Shown here: positions 7,105 through 14,266 of the stretch, one piece after another
Numbering within the stretch: position 1 is the first letter of the stretch
How the letters are laid out: the number at the start of each line of letters is the position of its first letter
Assembly (NCBI RefSeq): GCF_003290185.1
Contig: NZ_QNFY01000004.1
Coordinates: forward strand, 1-64,000
Length of the DNA: 64,000 nt
Origin: Chryseobacterium lathyri
Lineage (GTDB): Bacteria > Bacteroidota > Bacteroidia > Flavobacteriales > Weeksellaceae
Direction: 5' to 3'
The notes under the pieces: generated by a model
What the model was told of the DNA's origin: nothing
The model's input: the letters and a program-made list of their open reading frames with translations, nothing else
Database searches by the model: none
Program-made: the position numbers and the translations under genes

Positions 7105-8397
7105 TTAAGATATTTTTTGCTGTGCGATCTCTCTAAATGTTTTTGCCGTTTGCATCGCCCAATCATCAGCCGTTCTACCAATATAATTTAAAAACATAGA
7201 TTCTGTTTTATGACCTGTAATACTCATAAGTTGAGGTGTAGTAAAAAGTTTATTCCCATAAAAATTGGTAGCAAATGAGCGTCTGCAAACATGAGAAGAA
7301 ACAAGATTACATTTTTCAGTTTCTATTATTTCGTTTTTCTTGGTGATTTCATTAAAAACTTTGCCTTTTATCATTTCATGGATACCTGCTAATTCACAAA
7401 CTTTTTTAATATGCCTGTTAAATAGTGCAGAATTAGAAGCAGGATTATTAGCAAATACAGGCGGGAAGTCTCCATTATATTTACTTAAAATAAGTTCAAC
7501 CTCATTATGCAAAGGGATAACAACTTTTTCTCCTGTTTTTTGTTGCGTTATCTCTATAAATCTAAAAGGGTTACCCTCAAAATCTGTTTTAGAGTAAATC
7601 ATTTTTTTCGTCATTCTGAGTAAATCGCTTGCTCTTTGCCCCAAATAACAGCCTAATACCAACCAATCAGCAGCTTTACTCCAATCAGAATTTAGAGTAC
7701 TGATACTCTTTATTTTTTCTATTTCATTTAAAGAAAGAAATACTTTATGCTCACTGTTTGTTGTTCCAGTAGTAAATCCGGCTATTTGATGATTGATCTG
7801 TTTACCATTATTCCTTGCATCAAAAATTACAGTTTTAAAATTTTTAATAAATCTAGTTGCAGTAGTTTCTAATAGATTGCAATCAACAACAAGGTAATTT
7901 TTAAAATCCAACAAAACCTTAGCACTGATTTCTTCAATCAAATAATTTTTCTTTATTTTTTTCTGATAATCTGTAAATCTATCTTTTAAGTTATTATACT
8001 TTCCAATAGTACTATTAGTATTGGAAGCAATGCTCTTTTTGAAATCTATAAAATTGGTAAGGTAGATTAAAAAGACACTGTCATCAGTTTTTTCATCAAT
8101 CCGATTATAAAAAGAATTTATTTTCCCCTCTAACCATTCTTTATTAAAATTAACCCCTTTTGCATAATCCGAATTATAGCTTCTCATTATAAAAATTTCC
8201 AACTCGTTAAGTTCTAAAGCTAAATTTTTAAACTCTGGAAGCTTTTGAATTGGCCTGGATGTTTTACTACTCCAAAATGCAGGGTTAATGGTTTTACCTG
8301 TTTTAGATTGAAAAACCTTTTCTCTACTTAACGAAAAGCGTAAGTATATCTGAGCATTATCTGACTTATGCAATACACGAAATTTAATAGTAGCCAT
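7105..8397 (-). CDS. Tyrosine recombinase / site-specific integrase
   Basis: A 430-aa phage-type integrase. Residues ~1-90 form the Arm DNA-binding region, ~110-210 the SAM-like core-binding domain and ~220-430 the catalytic domain. Catalytic residues visible are Arg in LGQRASDLLRM, the His-x-x-Arg pair in SSHVCRRSFATNFYG, His in SITGHKTESM, and Tyr in FLNYIGRTADD. Length and order are normal for Bacteroidota integrases of conjugative or satellite elements. It is the first gene of the island next to the right boundary, the usual position for an integrase beside its att site. Confidence 0.95.
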   Translation of the reverse strand: MATIKFRVLHKSDNAQIYLRFSLSREKVFQSKTGKTINPAFWSSKTSRPIQKLPEFKNLALELNELEIFIMRSYNSDYAKGVNFNKEWLEGKINSFYNRIDEKTDDSVFLIYLTNFIDFKKSIASNTNSTIGKYNNLKDRFTDYQKKIKKNYLIEEISAKVLLDFKNYLVVDCNLLETTATRFIKNFKTVIFDARNNGKQINHQIAGFTTGTTNSEHKVFLSLNEIEKIKSISTLNSDWSKAADWLVLGCYLGQRASDLLRMTKKMIYSKTDFEGNPFRFIEITQQKTGEKVVIPLHNEVELILSKYNGDFPPVFANNPASNSALFNRHIKKVCELAGIHEMIKGKVFNEITKKNEIIETEKCNLVSSHVCRRSFATNFYGNKLFTTPQLMSITGHKTESMFLNYIGRTADDWAMQTAKTFREIAQQKIS

Positions 8398-8562
8398 TTA
8401 TAATATTTTGACAAATCAAATATACAAATTATTCCAACAAAATTCCAACAGAAATACAATCTAATAAAATACATTGAAATATAATGAAATATTAAAATAT
8501 TAATAATCAATAAATTAAAACAATATTTCATTTCACATCATACCACAATAAGCTATAGTTGG

Positions 8563-8577
8563 GGTACGCTAGGTACC
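8563..8577. other. Possible attachment-site core (inverted repeat GGTAC-N5-GTACC)
   Basis: GGTAC (8563-8567), GCTAG, GTACC (8573-8577), in a GC-rich patch 165 bp upstream of the integrase start and just before an orphan terminator. Tyrosine recombinases cross over between such short inverted arms. No matching copy was found by eye at the left end, so this is tentative. Confidence 0.3.
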
Positions 8578-8583
8578 TCCAAG

Positions 8584-8630
8584 CCTTTCTATATAAAACT
8601 GAATTTCAGTAAATTATAGAAAGGTTTTTT
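8584..8630 (+). terminator. Strong orphan plus-strand terminator
   Basis: CCTTTCTATA (8584-8593) pairs with TATAGAAAGG (8615-8624), with a smaller inner palindrome ACTGAATTTCAGT, followed by a T run. No plus-strand gene lies upstream within the window, so it probably belonged to a gene or RNA separated from it by the island's insertion. Confidence 0.7.
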
Positions 8631-8639
8631 ATTTTGTGT

Positions 8640-8992
8640 CAACAATATAAGAAATAGTTATTTTATCACGTTCGATAAGAATAAAAACTCCAAAGACATA
8701 TCTCTTGTTAGATCACCCTAACTTTGATAATCTAAACTAAAATTTAACAAATGTCTTTTATATTTCCTCGCGCGTACGCGTATTGGTCTGATTTAGTAAT
8801 TATGACTACGCTTTATTCCAGGAAAGGCCGTATAAACTTTTGACTGTATTATTATTTCCTTTACACGCGAACAGACATCAATAAAGTCGACATAAACCTT
8901 CATACGCGTATAGTGATTGTAGAAAAACCTTAGTATATATACAAATCTAATCAAACCCTCGCGCGTGCGCGTAATTAAAAAAGTTATCCACA
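8640..8992. repeat. CG-rich palindrome cluster with a DnaA-box-like site
   Basis: In AT-rich DNA without genes, CTCGCGCGTACGCGTATT (from 8767) and CTCGCGCGTGCGCGTAAT (8958-8975) are near-identical. ATACGCGTAT (8902-8911) is a perfect palindrome, and another ACGCG lies at about 8866. TTATCCACA (8984-8992) is a perfect DnaA box nine bases after the last copy. It resembles a replication or partition site more than a promoter. Confidence 0.5.
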
Positions 8993-8997
8993 AAAAC

Positions 8998-9090
8998 TTA
9001 AATTCTACCACATGCACGACATCCTTTTTCAAATTTGGAATGAATCCACTTTTTAAAATGTTCATCTTCTTTTATTTGGAATTTAGCCAT
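8998..9090 (-). CDS. Possible 30-aa basic peptide or gene remnant
   Basis: Starting MAKFQIKEDEHFKKW and ending with a C-x-x-C (CRAC) before the stop. It is highly charged and could be the intact start of a decayed DNA-binding gene. The ATG follows directly after an inverted repeat (9096-9124). Coding status is uncertain. Confidence 0.25.
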   Translation of the reverse strand: MAKFQIKEDEHFKKWIHSKFEKGCRACGRI

Positions 9091-9095
9091 TTTAA

Positions 9096-9124
9096 CATAG
9101 TGACACATAAATTCGGTCACTATG
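9096..9124. promoter_or_regulatory. Perfect 9-bp inverted repeat
   Basis: CATAGTGAC (9096-9104) and GTCACTATG (9116-9124) with an 11-bp spacer. It looks like an operator for a dimeric regulator, five bases ahead of a minus-strand ATG at 9090. Confidence 0.45.
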
Positions 9125-9285
9125 TATACAATTACGCAAATACCCACTTTCGACTCAGGTGTAATACAATAAAAATCAATTATATAATTTACTATTGTAT
9201 CAAATAAAATATTATAAAATAATTTCATGCAATAAAAGTAACTCCGAACCTTCGTTTCGTATGATTTGCTAAATATGCAGCATAA

Positions 9286-9310
9286 AAAACCCCACCAGAT
9301 TGGCAGGGTT
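9286..9310 (-). terminator. Minus-strand terminator
   Basis: Read on the minus strand: AACCC, interior GCCA/TGG pairing, GGGTT and then a T run. It follows the stop of the truncated gene end at 9340 and supports that fragment being a real gene 3' end. Confidence 0.55.
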
Positions 9311-9339
9311 ATATAATATGTATTTTATATATAAAAAAG

Positions 9340-9462
9340 TTAAACTTTTGGCTTAACTATTCTTTTAGACTCACCTGAAAAAACTACAATTATATTATGA
9401 GGAATCTTTTCATCTTTACCTAACAAATATACTCGAATGTCAGATACTATTTCTCTCATACT
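9340..9462 (-). pseudogene. 3' end of a truncated gene, family unknown
   Basis: About 40 codons ending in VVFSGESKRIVKPKV, 30 bp before a terminator. The upstream part of the frame runs into the opposite strand of an unrelated gene fragment, so the 5' part has been lost. The family is not recognised. Confidence 0.4.
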
Positions 9463-9499
9463 TTTTGCCTCTTTATCCATTGATAAAGTTTTACTCAAA

Positions 9500-9676
9500 T
9501 CACTAGAGCTAATAGGCACTTGGCAAATTAATAAGTATGGATGGCTTGATGAGCCAGAAATGACCGCAAGCAATGACAAAGGCTATTTCATCAAATTTAA
9601 CGCAGATAACACTGTAGAATATAAAGATACGAATACTACTTTTAAAGGCGTGGATATTTTGCTGTTCAGCATATAA
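9500..9676 (+). pseudogene. Fragment of a lipocalin-like lipoprotein gene
   Basis: Reads LIGTWQINKYGWLDEPE followed by GYFIKFNADNTVEYKDTN. This is the first two strands of lipocalin-like lipoproteins, where LxGTW is the signature and IxFxxDxT follows. It lacks a signal peptide and lipobox at the 5' end and most of the barrel at the 3' end. It abuts the truncated minus-strand gene at 9340-9462, so a rearrangement fused two gene ends. Confidence 0.5.
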
Positions 9677-9719
9677 TAGCTGTTGCTTATAACTGAAACA
9701 CTGTTGTTAAAACTATAAT

Positions 9720-11171
9720 TTAATTTTTAGGATTTTGAATCTGTTCCAAAATCTTTTTTCCATTCTCATTATCTGGGTTTAAATCTATAGATTTTTTATA
9801 CATTTCAATCGCTTTATTTGTATCACCTGTTTTTAACAGGATTTCACCATAGCTGTCATAAACATTCCAGCTGTCAGGAAATAAATATACGTTGAGCTTA
9901 AAAATATTCAGAGCTTCTTTCTTTTGATTGGTGGTTAGCATGCGGTAGGCCCAATTGTTAAGCTCAAATTCCTTTGGATTGAAATCAGGATTTTGGGCTT
10001 TCTCTTTCTTTACAAAGTCTATTGCATTTTCAAATCCGATTTTTTGCAGGTTTTTTCTAAGATACGTTAGTGGGTCTGCTTTAATAATGTTCGGAATATA
10101 GCATCCTGCAATTTCTTCTATGAAATCTTCAGGAGAGCTTCCTCCTAAATTGGTTAATACAATTACAGCCAAGTGATCATCAGGGTATATAAGTAAAACA
10201 GATCTGTTTCCTCCGGACATCCCAACTGCCCTATGATTTTTCCGAAGTTTTGCAATTCCCCAGCCGCGTGTCCAATCTGTAGGTGTTCCGTTATTGAATT
10301 TGCCCGGTGACCACATCATATCCAATGTTGATGGCTTTTGTAATAATTTACCGTTCTGCAAGGCAATAATCCAATTCGCCATATCTTCAGATGTACTGTT
10401 AAGTCCCGCGCTTGTGCGGCTAAAATCAGGAAATTCATAATAATTAGTCGCTAACCTGTCCTGATTTATTTTTTTACCATCGAAAAAAGTCCTGTAGCTG
10501 TAGCTGGGGGCATAATGAGGAATTACATCTCTTGAATCTCCAAACAGGGTATGTTTTAAACGAGCTGCTTTAAATTGTTTTTCTTCAAAGAAATCAGCAA
10601 ATGATTTATTCGTAATCTTTTCAATAATTTTACCCAATACATAATAATTAGTCTGGTTATAACTGAATTGCTCTCCTGTTTTAAATTCCAAAGGAGTGGC
10701 TTTAAGTTTTTCAAAAATGGCTTCCTCCGTTTTTAGCGGTCCTATATTTCCCGTCACAGGATCAAAAAGTTTTAACATATCAGGCAATCCGGAAATATGG
10801 GTCAGTAACTGATCGACTGTTATTTTTTGCCATTCTAAAGGTAAATTATCCAGATAAGTACCGACAGGCGCATCCAATTTTACCTTTCCTTGTTCAATAA
10901 GCTGCATAATGGCAACCCCCGTAAAAATCTTTGTATTGGAATTAATCGGAAAAATAGTATTACTTTTTACAGCAACCTGATCCTGTATGTTTGCAACTCC
11001 ATAAGATTTACTTAAAACAATTTTACCGTTTTGGACGACTGCAATCTGGGCACCCGGGATGCGTCTTGTTTTCATTTCCCGATGAATGATTTCATCTACT
11101 GCAGAACTTACGTTTTGAGCAAAAGATGATAATGAAATTAGCAATGATACAATGAGAAGATAAATTTTCAT
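9720..11171 (-). CDS. Periplasmic serine hydrolase (class C beta-lactamase/PBP fold) with TPR tail
   Basis: 483 aa with a signal peptide (residues 1-18, ending SSFA). Residues ~25-350 have the beta-lactamase/transpeptidase-like fold. SNTK gives the Ser-x-x-Lys nucleophile motif near residue 77. The second motif, usually Y-S-N, reads Y-N-Q (FSYNQTNYYVLG). The third, usually H-T-G, reads M-S-G (VGMSGGNRS). The C-terminal ~100 residues contain tetratricopeptide-like repeats (TNKAIEMYKKSIDLNPDN). A peptidase or esterase acting on wall peptides or small esters is likely; the changed motifs make beta-lactamase activity unlikely. It stands alone beside the decayed region. Confidence 0.85.
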   Translation of the reverse strand: MKIYLLIVSLLISLSSFAQNVSSAVDEIIHREMKTRRIPGAQIAVVQNGKIVLSKSYGVANIQDQVAVKSNTIFPINSNTKIFTGVAIMQLIEQGKVKLDAPVGTYLDNLPLEWQKITVDQLLTHISGLPDMLKLFDPVTGNIGPLKTEEAIFEKLKATPLEFKTGEQFSYNQTNYYVLGKIIEKITNKSFADFFEEKQFKAARLKHTLFGDSRDVIPHYAPSYSYRTFFDGKKINQDRLATNYYEFPDFSRTSAGLNSTSEDMANWIIALQNGKLLQKPSTLDMMWSPGKFNNGTPTDWTRGWGIAKLRKNHRAVGMSGGNRSVLLIYPDDHLAVIVLTNLGGSSPEDFIEEIAGCYIPNIIKADPLTYLRKNLQKIGFENAIDFVKKEKAQNPDFNPKEFELNNWAYRMLTTNQKKEALNIFKLNVYLFPDSWNVYDSYGEILLKTGDTNKAIEMYKKSIDLNPDNENGKKILEQIQNPKN

Positions 11172-11341
11172 GATTTAATTTTATATATATAAAACAACTG
11201 AAACCCAAATCTATTACCTCCTTTCAATAATTTAACATGAATACTTAAATAATAACCCGATAATAAAGATTAACCACTCTATATTTCAATGAAATATCGG
11301 CAAATTTGATGGCTCTTTAAACGCACAATAAAATATAACGC

Positions 11342-11370
11342 AAAAAAAATCCCCGAATTGCTTCGGGGAT
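11342..11370 (-). terminator. Minus-strand terminator without an obvious gene
   Basis: ATCCCCGAA (11349-11357) and TTCGGGGAT (11362-11370) form a perfect 9-bp stem with a TTGC loop. On the minus strand it is followed by eight T. There is no gene immediately upstream on that strand. Confidence 0.7.
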
Positions 11371-11512
11371 AAAAACTAATAACCATGAAAACTCAAATTA
11401 AACATGAGTTGCTTCATATATTGAAAAATCGTGCCAAAGTTGTAATACTTTTAAAAATATTTTCTTCTGTATAATGATGATTTTTCTATACTATTTTAAA
11501 TGAACGAAACAT

Positions 11513-11536
11513 AAAAAGCTCCCTAAAAATAAGGGA
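11513..11536 (-). terminator. Weak minus-strand terminator-like hairpin
   Basis: TCCCT (11520-11524) and AGGGA (11532-11536) with a short T run on the minus strand. The stem is only 5 bp. Confidence 0.3.
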
Positions 11537-11643
11537 TTACAGCATAATAGTAAGATAACAGCGGATATAAAATAAGTTCTATAATCAACATAATTATGAT
11601 TAATATCATGTTTGGCATTCTGATCCATAACATAAGAAAAATA

Positions 11644-11664
11644 AAAAAGCCTCCTAGTGGAGGC
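11644..11664 (-). terminator. Minus-strand terminator without an obvious gene
   Basis: GCCTCC (11649-11654), TAGT loop, GGAGGC (11659-11664), with six T after it on the minus strand. It closely resembles the terminator at 12883-12910, including the TTTGTGTTTTT ahead of it on that strand. Confidence 0.65.
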
Positions 11665-12004
11665 CTAAAAAAACACAAATGATGAAAAAAATTTTATAAT
11701 CTAATTAAGAAAATTATTATATAATTCTATGTCTTAAAGGTAATGCCTTCTCTCTTCTCATTTTATGAGTTCAGTCATAAATGTTTTTTAATTATTCTTT
11801 CAACAAGTATACCCCCTGGTCAGTTAACATAGGTAAAGCCGATGTAATCCATAAAAATAAATTATACAATCATTACATATAAATAATTATAACAAAATAT
11901 AGTATCGTAAAATAGTAAAAAAAATATCAATACAATATGATTTAAGATATATTTTTTAAAAAAGTATTTTTCTACTTTTACAAAAAAACTTAACTCATTA
12001 AATC

Positions 12005-12832
12005 GTGATAAAATTCTCTATACTTATAGCCAATTATAATAACGGTAAGTACTTTAGAGACTGCTATAATTCGTTAATCACTCAAACCTACGAAAACTGG
12101 GAAGTTATAATTATTGACGATGCTTCTACAGACGATTCCGTAGAAATAATTGAAGCTATTATAAAACAGGACCCGCGCTTCAGCATCTATCACAATACAT
12201 CCAACCGGGGATGTGGATATACCAAAAGAAAATGCATGAAATATGCAACAGGGGAATTATGCGCCTACCTGGACCCGGATGATGCCTTATATACAGATGC
12301 TTTAGAAAAAACCATAAATGAATTTAATGAAGATGACATTGTAGCAGCTTATTCCCAAATGATGCTCTGTAATGAAAACCTTATTCCTGACAGAATATTT
12401 GGAGGAACAAAACAAATCTACAACAGCAGATATTTTTTCAACTGTCCTACCCAGTTTGCCCATTTCTTCACTTTTAAAAAAGAAACTTACCTTAAAACTT
12501 CAGGCATCAACCCCAACCTAAAAAGCGCCGTAGACCAGGATCTGTACCTGAAGATTCTGGAGCATGGCAGTGTAAAATATATTAAGGAACCCCTTTATCT
12601 TTACCGTCTCCACTCTAACGGTATTTCTCAGCAGAGCTTCAAACAGGGAGCAAAAGAATCCTTTGCCAAAGTGATTCATGACACCATGAAAAGAAGGGGA
12701 ATCAGAACAATTAACAATAAAATAGTCCCGGAAATATATACCAATTCACAGGAGATCTACGAGCTTCTGAACTATCAGACCTACAAACTCCACAGGCTTA
12801 TCAATAAAGTAAAAGTAACTTTCAACATATAA
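12005..12832 (+). CDS. Family 2 glycosyltransferase
   Basis: 275 aa with a GT-A fold. The N-terminal motif SILIANYNNGKYFRDCYNS and VIIIDDASTDDS form the nucleotide-sugar site. The metal-binding D-x-D equivalent is DPDD (residues ~92-95). The acceptor region VDQDLYLKILEHG holds the ED-type catalytic region (here DQD). It starts at GTG; no upstream ATG fits. The protein is cytoplasmic and probably transfers a sugar to a lipid- or protein-linked glycan. No other glycan genes are adjacent, so the substrate cannot be named. It has its own terminator just downstream. Confidence 0.9.
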   Translation: MIKFSILIANYNNGKYFRDCYNSLITQTYENWEVIIIDDASTDDSVEIIEAIIKQDPRFSIYHNTSNRGCGYTKRKCMKYATGELCAYLDPDDALYTDALEKTINEFNEDDIVAAYSQMMLCNENLIPDRIFGGTKQIYNSRYFFNCPTQFAHFFTFKKETYLKTSGINPNLKSAVDQDLYLKILEHGSVKYIKEPLYLYRLHSNGISQQSFKQGAKESFAKVIHDTMKRRGIRTINNKIVPEIYTNSQEIYELLNYQTYKLHRLINKVKVTFNI

Positions 12833-12836
12833 TAGC

Positions 12837-12864
12837 AGCTTCTCAGAAATGAGGAGCTTTTTAT
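12837..12864 (+). terminator. Terminator of the glycosyltransferase gene
   Basis: AGCTTCTCA, loop GAAA, TGAGGAGCT (one G-U pair), then TTTTTATTT. It begins five bases after the stop codon. Confidence 0.75.
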
Positions 12865-12882
12865 TTAATATTATTTCAGCAT

Positions 12883-12910
12883 AAAAAAATAGCCTCCGGT
12901 TCAGGAGGCT
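12883..12910 (-). terminator. Terminator of the 12975-13421 gene
   Basis: AGCCTCC (12891-12897) and GGAGGCT (12904-12910) form a perfect 7-bp stem with T residues after it on the minus strand. It lies about 65 bp beyond the stop codon. Confidence 0.75.
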
Positions 12911-12974
12911 CAAAAACACAAATTAAAAATCCTCAAATGAGAATTTTATAAAGTAGATCTAATATTTACCTGAA

Positions 12975-13421
12975 CTACTCAGCCCAGGTCATAGGAATAT
13001 ACACAGTAATATACCCGTCTGCATCTACCTGAGCGTCCGATACAGTCCCTGTTACGGAACCATAACCGGCCCAACCGCCTTGTCCCTGCATAGCCGAAAA
13101 AGTATACGTTCCTGCCGGAATTCCCTCATTATATGCTGGAAGAGCCTGGAAACCGCCCCCATAATACGTGTCATAAACTTCCCCTGTAACCGTATTCTCA
13201 GCCAGGAAGCTTCCTACATCGTAATTTCCTGAAAGGGACTTCGTACCATCCAGGTTGACAATACCGAATCTTAGCTTATAAGTTTGAGTCTTTGAAGCCT
13301 GTTTAGAGGTTTCAGAATGTGTCTGGGTCTGAACATCAGATATCATATCATTGTTTGAACATGATAAAGCCGTAACAGCCAAGGCCACAAAAGCCATTGT
13401 TTTAAAAATTGTCATTTTCAT
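12975..13421 (-). CDS. Small lipoprotein, function unknown
   Basis: 148 aa. The N terminus MKMTIFKTMAFVALAVTALSC is a lipoprotein signal ending in a lipobox (ALSC), followed by a Ser/Gln/Thr-rich linker. The mature part is Gly/Tyr/Thr-rich (EVYDTYYGGGFQALPA; GTYTFSAMQGQGGW; ITVYIPMTW) and is probably an all-beta surface domain. I chose 13421 because the longer frame from 13508 puts ~29 unlikely residues before the signal. The family is not recognised. Confidence 0.75.
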   Translation of the reverse strand: MKMTIFKTMAFVALAVTALSCSNNDMISDVQTQTHSETSKQASKTQTYKLRFGIVNLDGTKSLSGNYDVGSFLAENTVTGEVYDTYYGGGFQALPAYNEGIPAGTYTFSAMQGQGGWAGYGSVTGTVSDAQVDADGYITVYIPMTWAE

Positions 13422-13588
13422 AATAAAGTAATTTGGTTCTTCCAAAAGTAACCAATTCATATGAATTGAATAAAAACTTTTAATGAACTTAAAATTACAT
13501 CCATGCACCGTTCAATAAGCTAAAGCAACCTGAAAATATTTTCAGTTTTATCAAAAAAATTATCACTTTAACATTTCTTAACTAAATT

Positions 13589-13605
13589 TTGGCTTCATAA
13601 TTGAA
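13589..13605 (+). promoter_or_regulatory. Sigma-54-like promoter
   Basis: TTGGCTT, five bases, TTGAA: the GG at 13591-13592 is ten bases from a G at 13603, the spacing of -24/-12 elements. It is about 55 bp ahead of the lipoprotein start at 13660. The -12 C is replaced by A, so it is a moderate match. Confidence 0.4.
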
Positions 13606-13659
13606 AATAAATAGGAAGTCACTGCCGTCTGGCGAAGACTACTTATTAAAATTTGAATT

Positions 13660-14211
13660 ATGAAAAAGATAGTATTAGCAGGTTTTTTATCAGTCTTTTT
13701 ACTGACAGCCTGCAAAAAGGACGAAAGGACAGCTGAAAAATCTCTGGAAGAGCAGAAACTTGAATTTCAGGCAAGACAGCTTGAAATAGAAAAGCAAAAG
13801 CTGGCTATCGAGAAAGAAAAAATAGTGTATGAAGCACAGAAAAAGGCAGACAGCATTGCTGAAAGTAAAAAATCTCAGGCAGCTGCAGCCAATAATTCAA
13901 AGCCTCAGATCATAAGAGAAACCAGAACAGTATATAGAGACAGAGGATCAAACTCTAATTCAGGAGGCGGAAACTATGCAGATAATGGAAGCAGTTCTTC
14001 CCAAGGAACCACTGCCACTCAAAAGAAAGGATGGAGTAAAGCAGCCAAAGGAACCGCTATTGGGGCTGTAGGTGGCGCCGCAGTAGGAGCCATTGTTGCT
14101 AAGAAAAACAGAGGTCTTGGAGCCGTGATTGGTGGTGTAGTAGGTGGTGCAACCGGTTATACGATTGGTAGGGCTGGAGACAGAAAAGACGGAAGGGTTC
14201 AACCACGTTAA
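13660..14211 (+). CDS. Glycine-zipper lipoprotein with coiled coil
   Basis: 183 aa. Signal peptide with lipobox (LLTAC, Cys19). Residues ~28-70 are a Glu/Lys/Gln-rich coiled coil. A Ser/Asn/Gly-rich linker follows. The C-terminal ~45 residues (TAIGAVGGAAVGAIVAKKN, then GLGAVIGGVVGGATGYTIG) form a YMGG-type glycine zipper that inserts in or packs against membranes. It is probably anchored in the outer membrane and responds to envelope stress; this follows the family and the sigma-54-like promoter. The terminator at 14235 ends the transcript. Confidence 0.8.
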   Translation: MKKIVLAGFLSVFLLTACKKDERTAEKSLEEQKLEFQARQLEIEKQKLAIEKEKIVYEAQKKADSIAESKKSQAAAANNSKPQIIRETRTVYRDRGSNSNSGGGNYADNGSSSSQGTTATQKKGWSKAAKGTAIGAVGGAAVGAIVAKKNRGLGAVIGGVVGGATGYTIGRAGDRKDGRVQPR

Positions 14212-14234
14212 TTAATATTTTCACGATAACATTT

Positions 14235-14266
14235 AAAGATTGCTTATTTTTAAGCAATCTTTTTTT
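14235..14266 (+). terminator. Terminator of the lipoprotein gene
   Basis: AAAGATTGCTTA (14235-14246) and TAAGCAATCTTT (14251-14262) pair perfectly over 12 bp with a TTTT loop and a T tail. It sits immediately before the next ATG. Confidence 0.85.

Larger units (their letters stand above)
1803..8577. mobile_element. Integrated accessory island, PICI-like or plasmid-like, about 6.8 kb
   Basis: All five genes are on the minus strand: integrase (7105-8397), an orphan protein (5587-6525), an excisionase-type HTH protein (5199-5483), a replication-initiator-like protein (4345-5097) and a small-terminase-like protein (2748-3479). Intergenic DNA carries iteron-like and palindromic repeats. Integrase, excisionase, rep and terS is the core set of phage-inducible chromosomal islands; integrase, HTH and rep also occur on mobilisable elements. 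No relaxase, capsid or large-terminase gene is present. The ends are not proven; I used the outermost palindrome on the left and the inverted repeat next to the integrase on the right. Confidence 0.55.
11172..12004. other. 833-bp gene-free region with three hairpins facing the minus strand
   Basis: No coding frame longer than ~30 codons is convincing. It contains minus-strand terminator-like hairpins at 11342-11370, 11513-11536 and 11644-11664. GTATACCCCCTGGTCAG near 11808 is an unusual GC-rich patch in otherwise AT-rich DNA. Small RNAs or lost genes could explain the terminators. Confidence 0.5.

Noticed and set aside
8540..8590. 3' end of a 5S rRNA or tRNA at the island boundary
   Set aside because: The patch ahead of the orphan terminator vaguely recalls a 5S 3' end, but the match is too weak, and no T-arm or CCA fits.
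8640..9000. Chromosomal replication origin
   Set aside because: Only one DnaA-box match; no dnaA or typical oriC genes nearby.
8793..9228. Three overlapping 76-90 codon frames on both strands
   Set aside because: They overlap each other and the CG-rich repeats and show no protein-like pattern; only the 30-aa basic peptide is kept as a weak candidate.
14240..14266. TTG start nine codons upstream of the polytopic membrane protein
   Set aside because: It lies inside the terminator hairpin of the previous gene; the ATG at 14267 is used.
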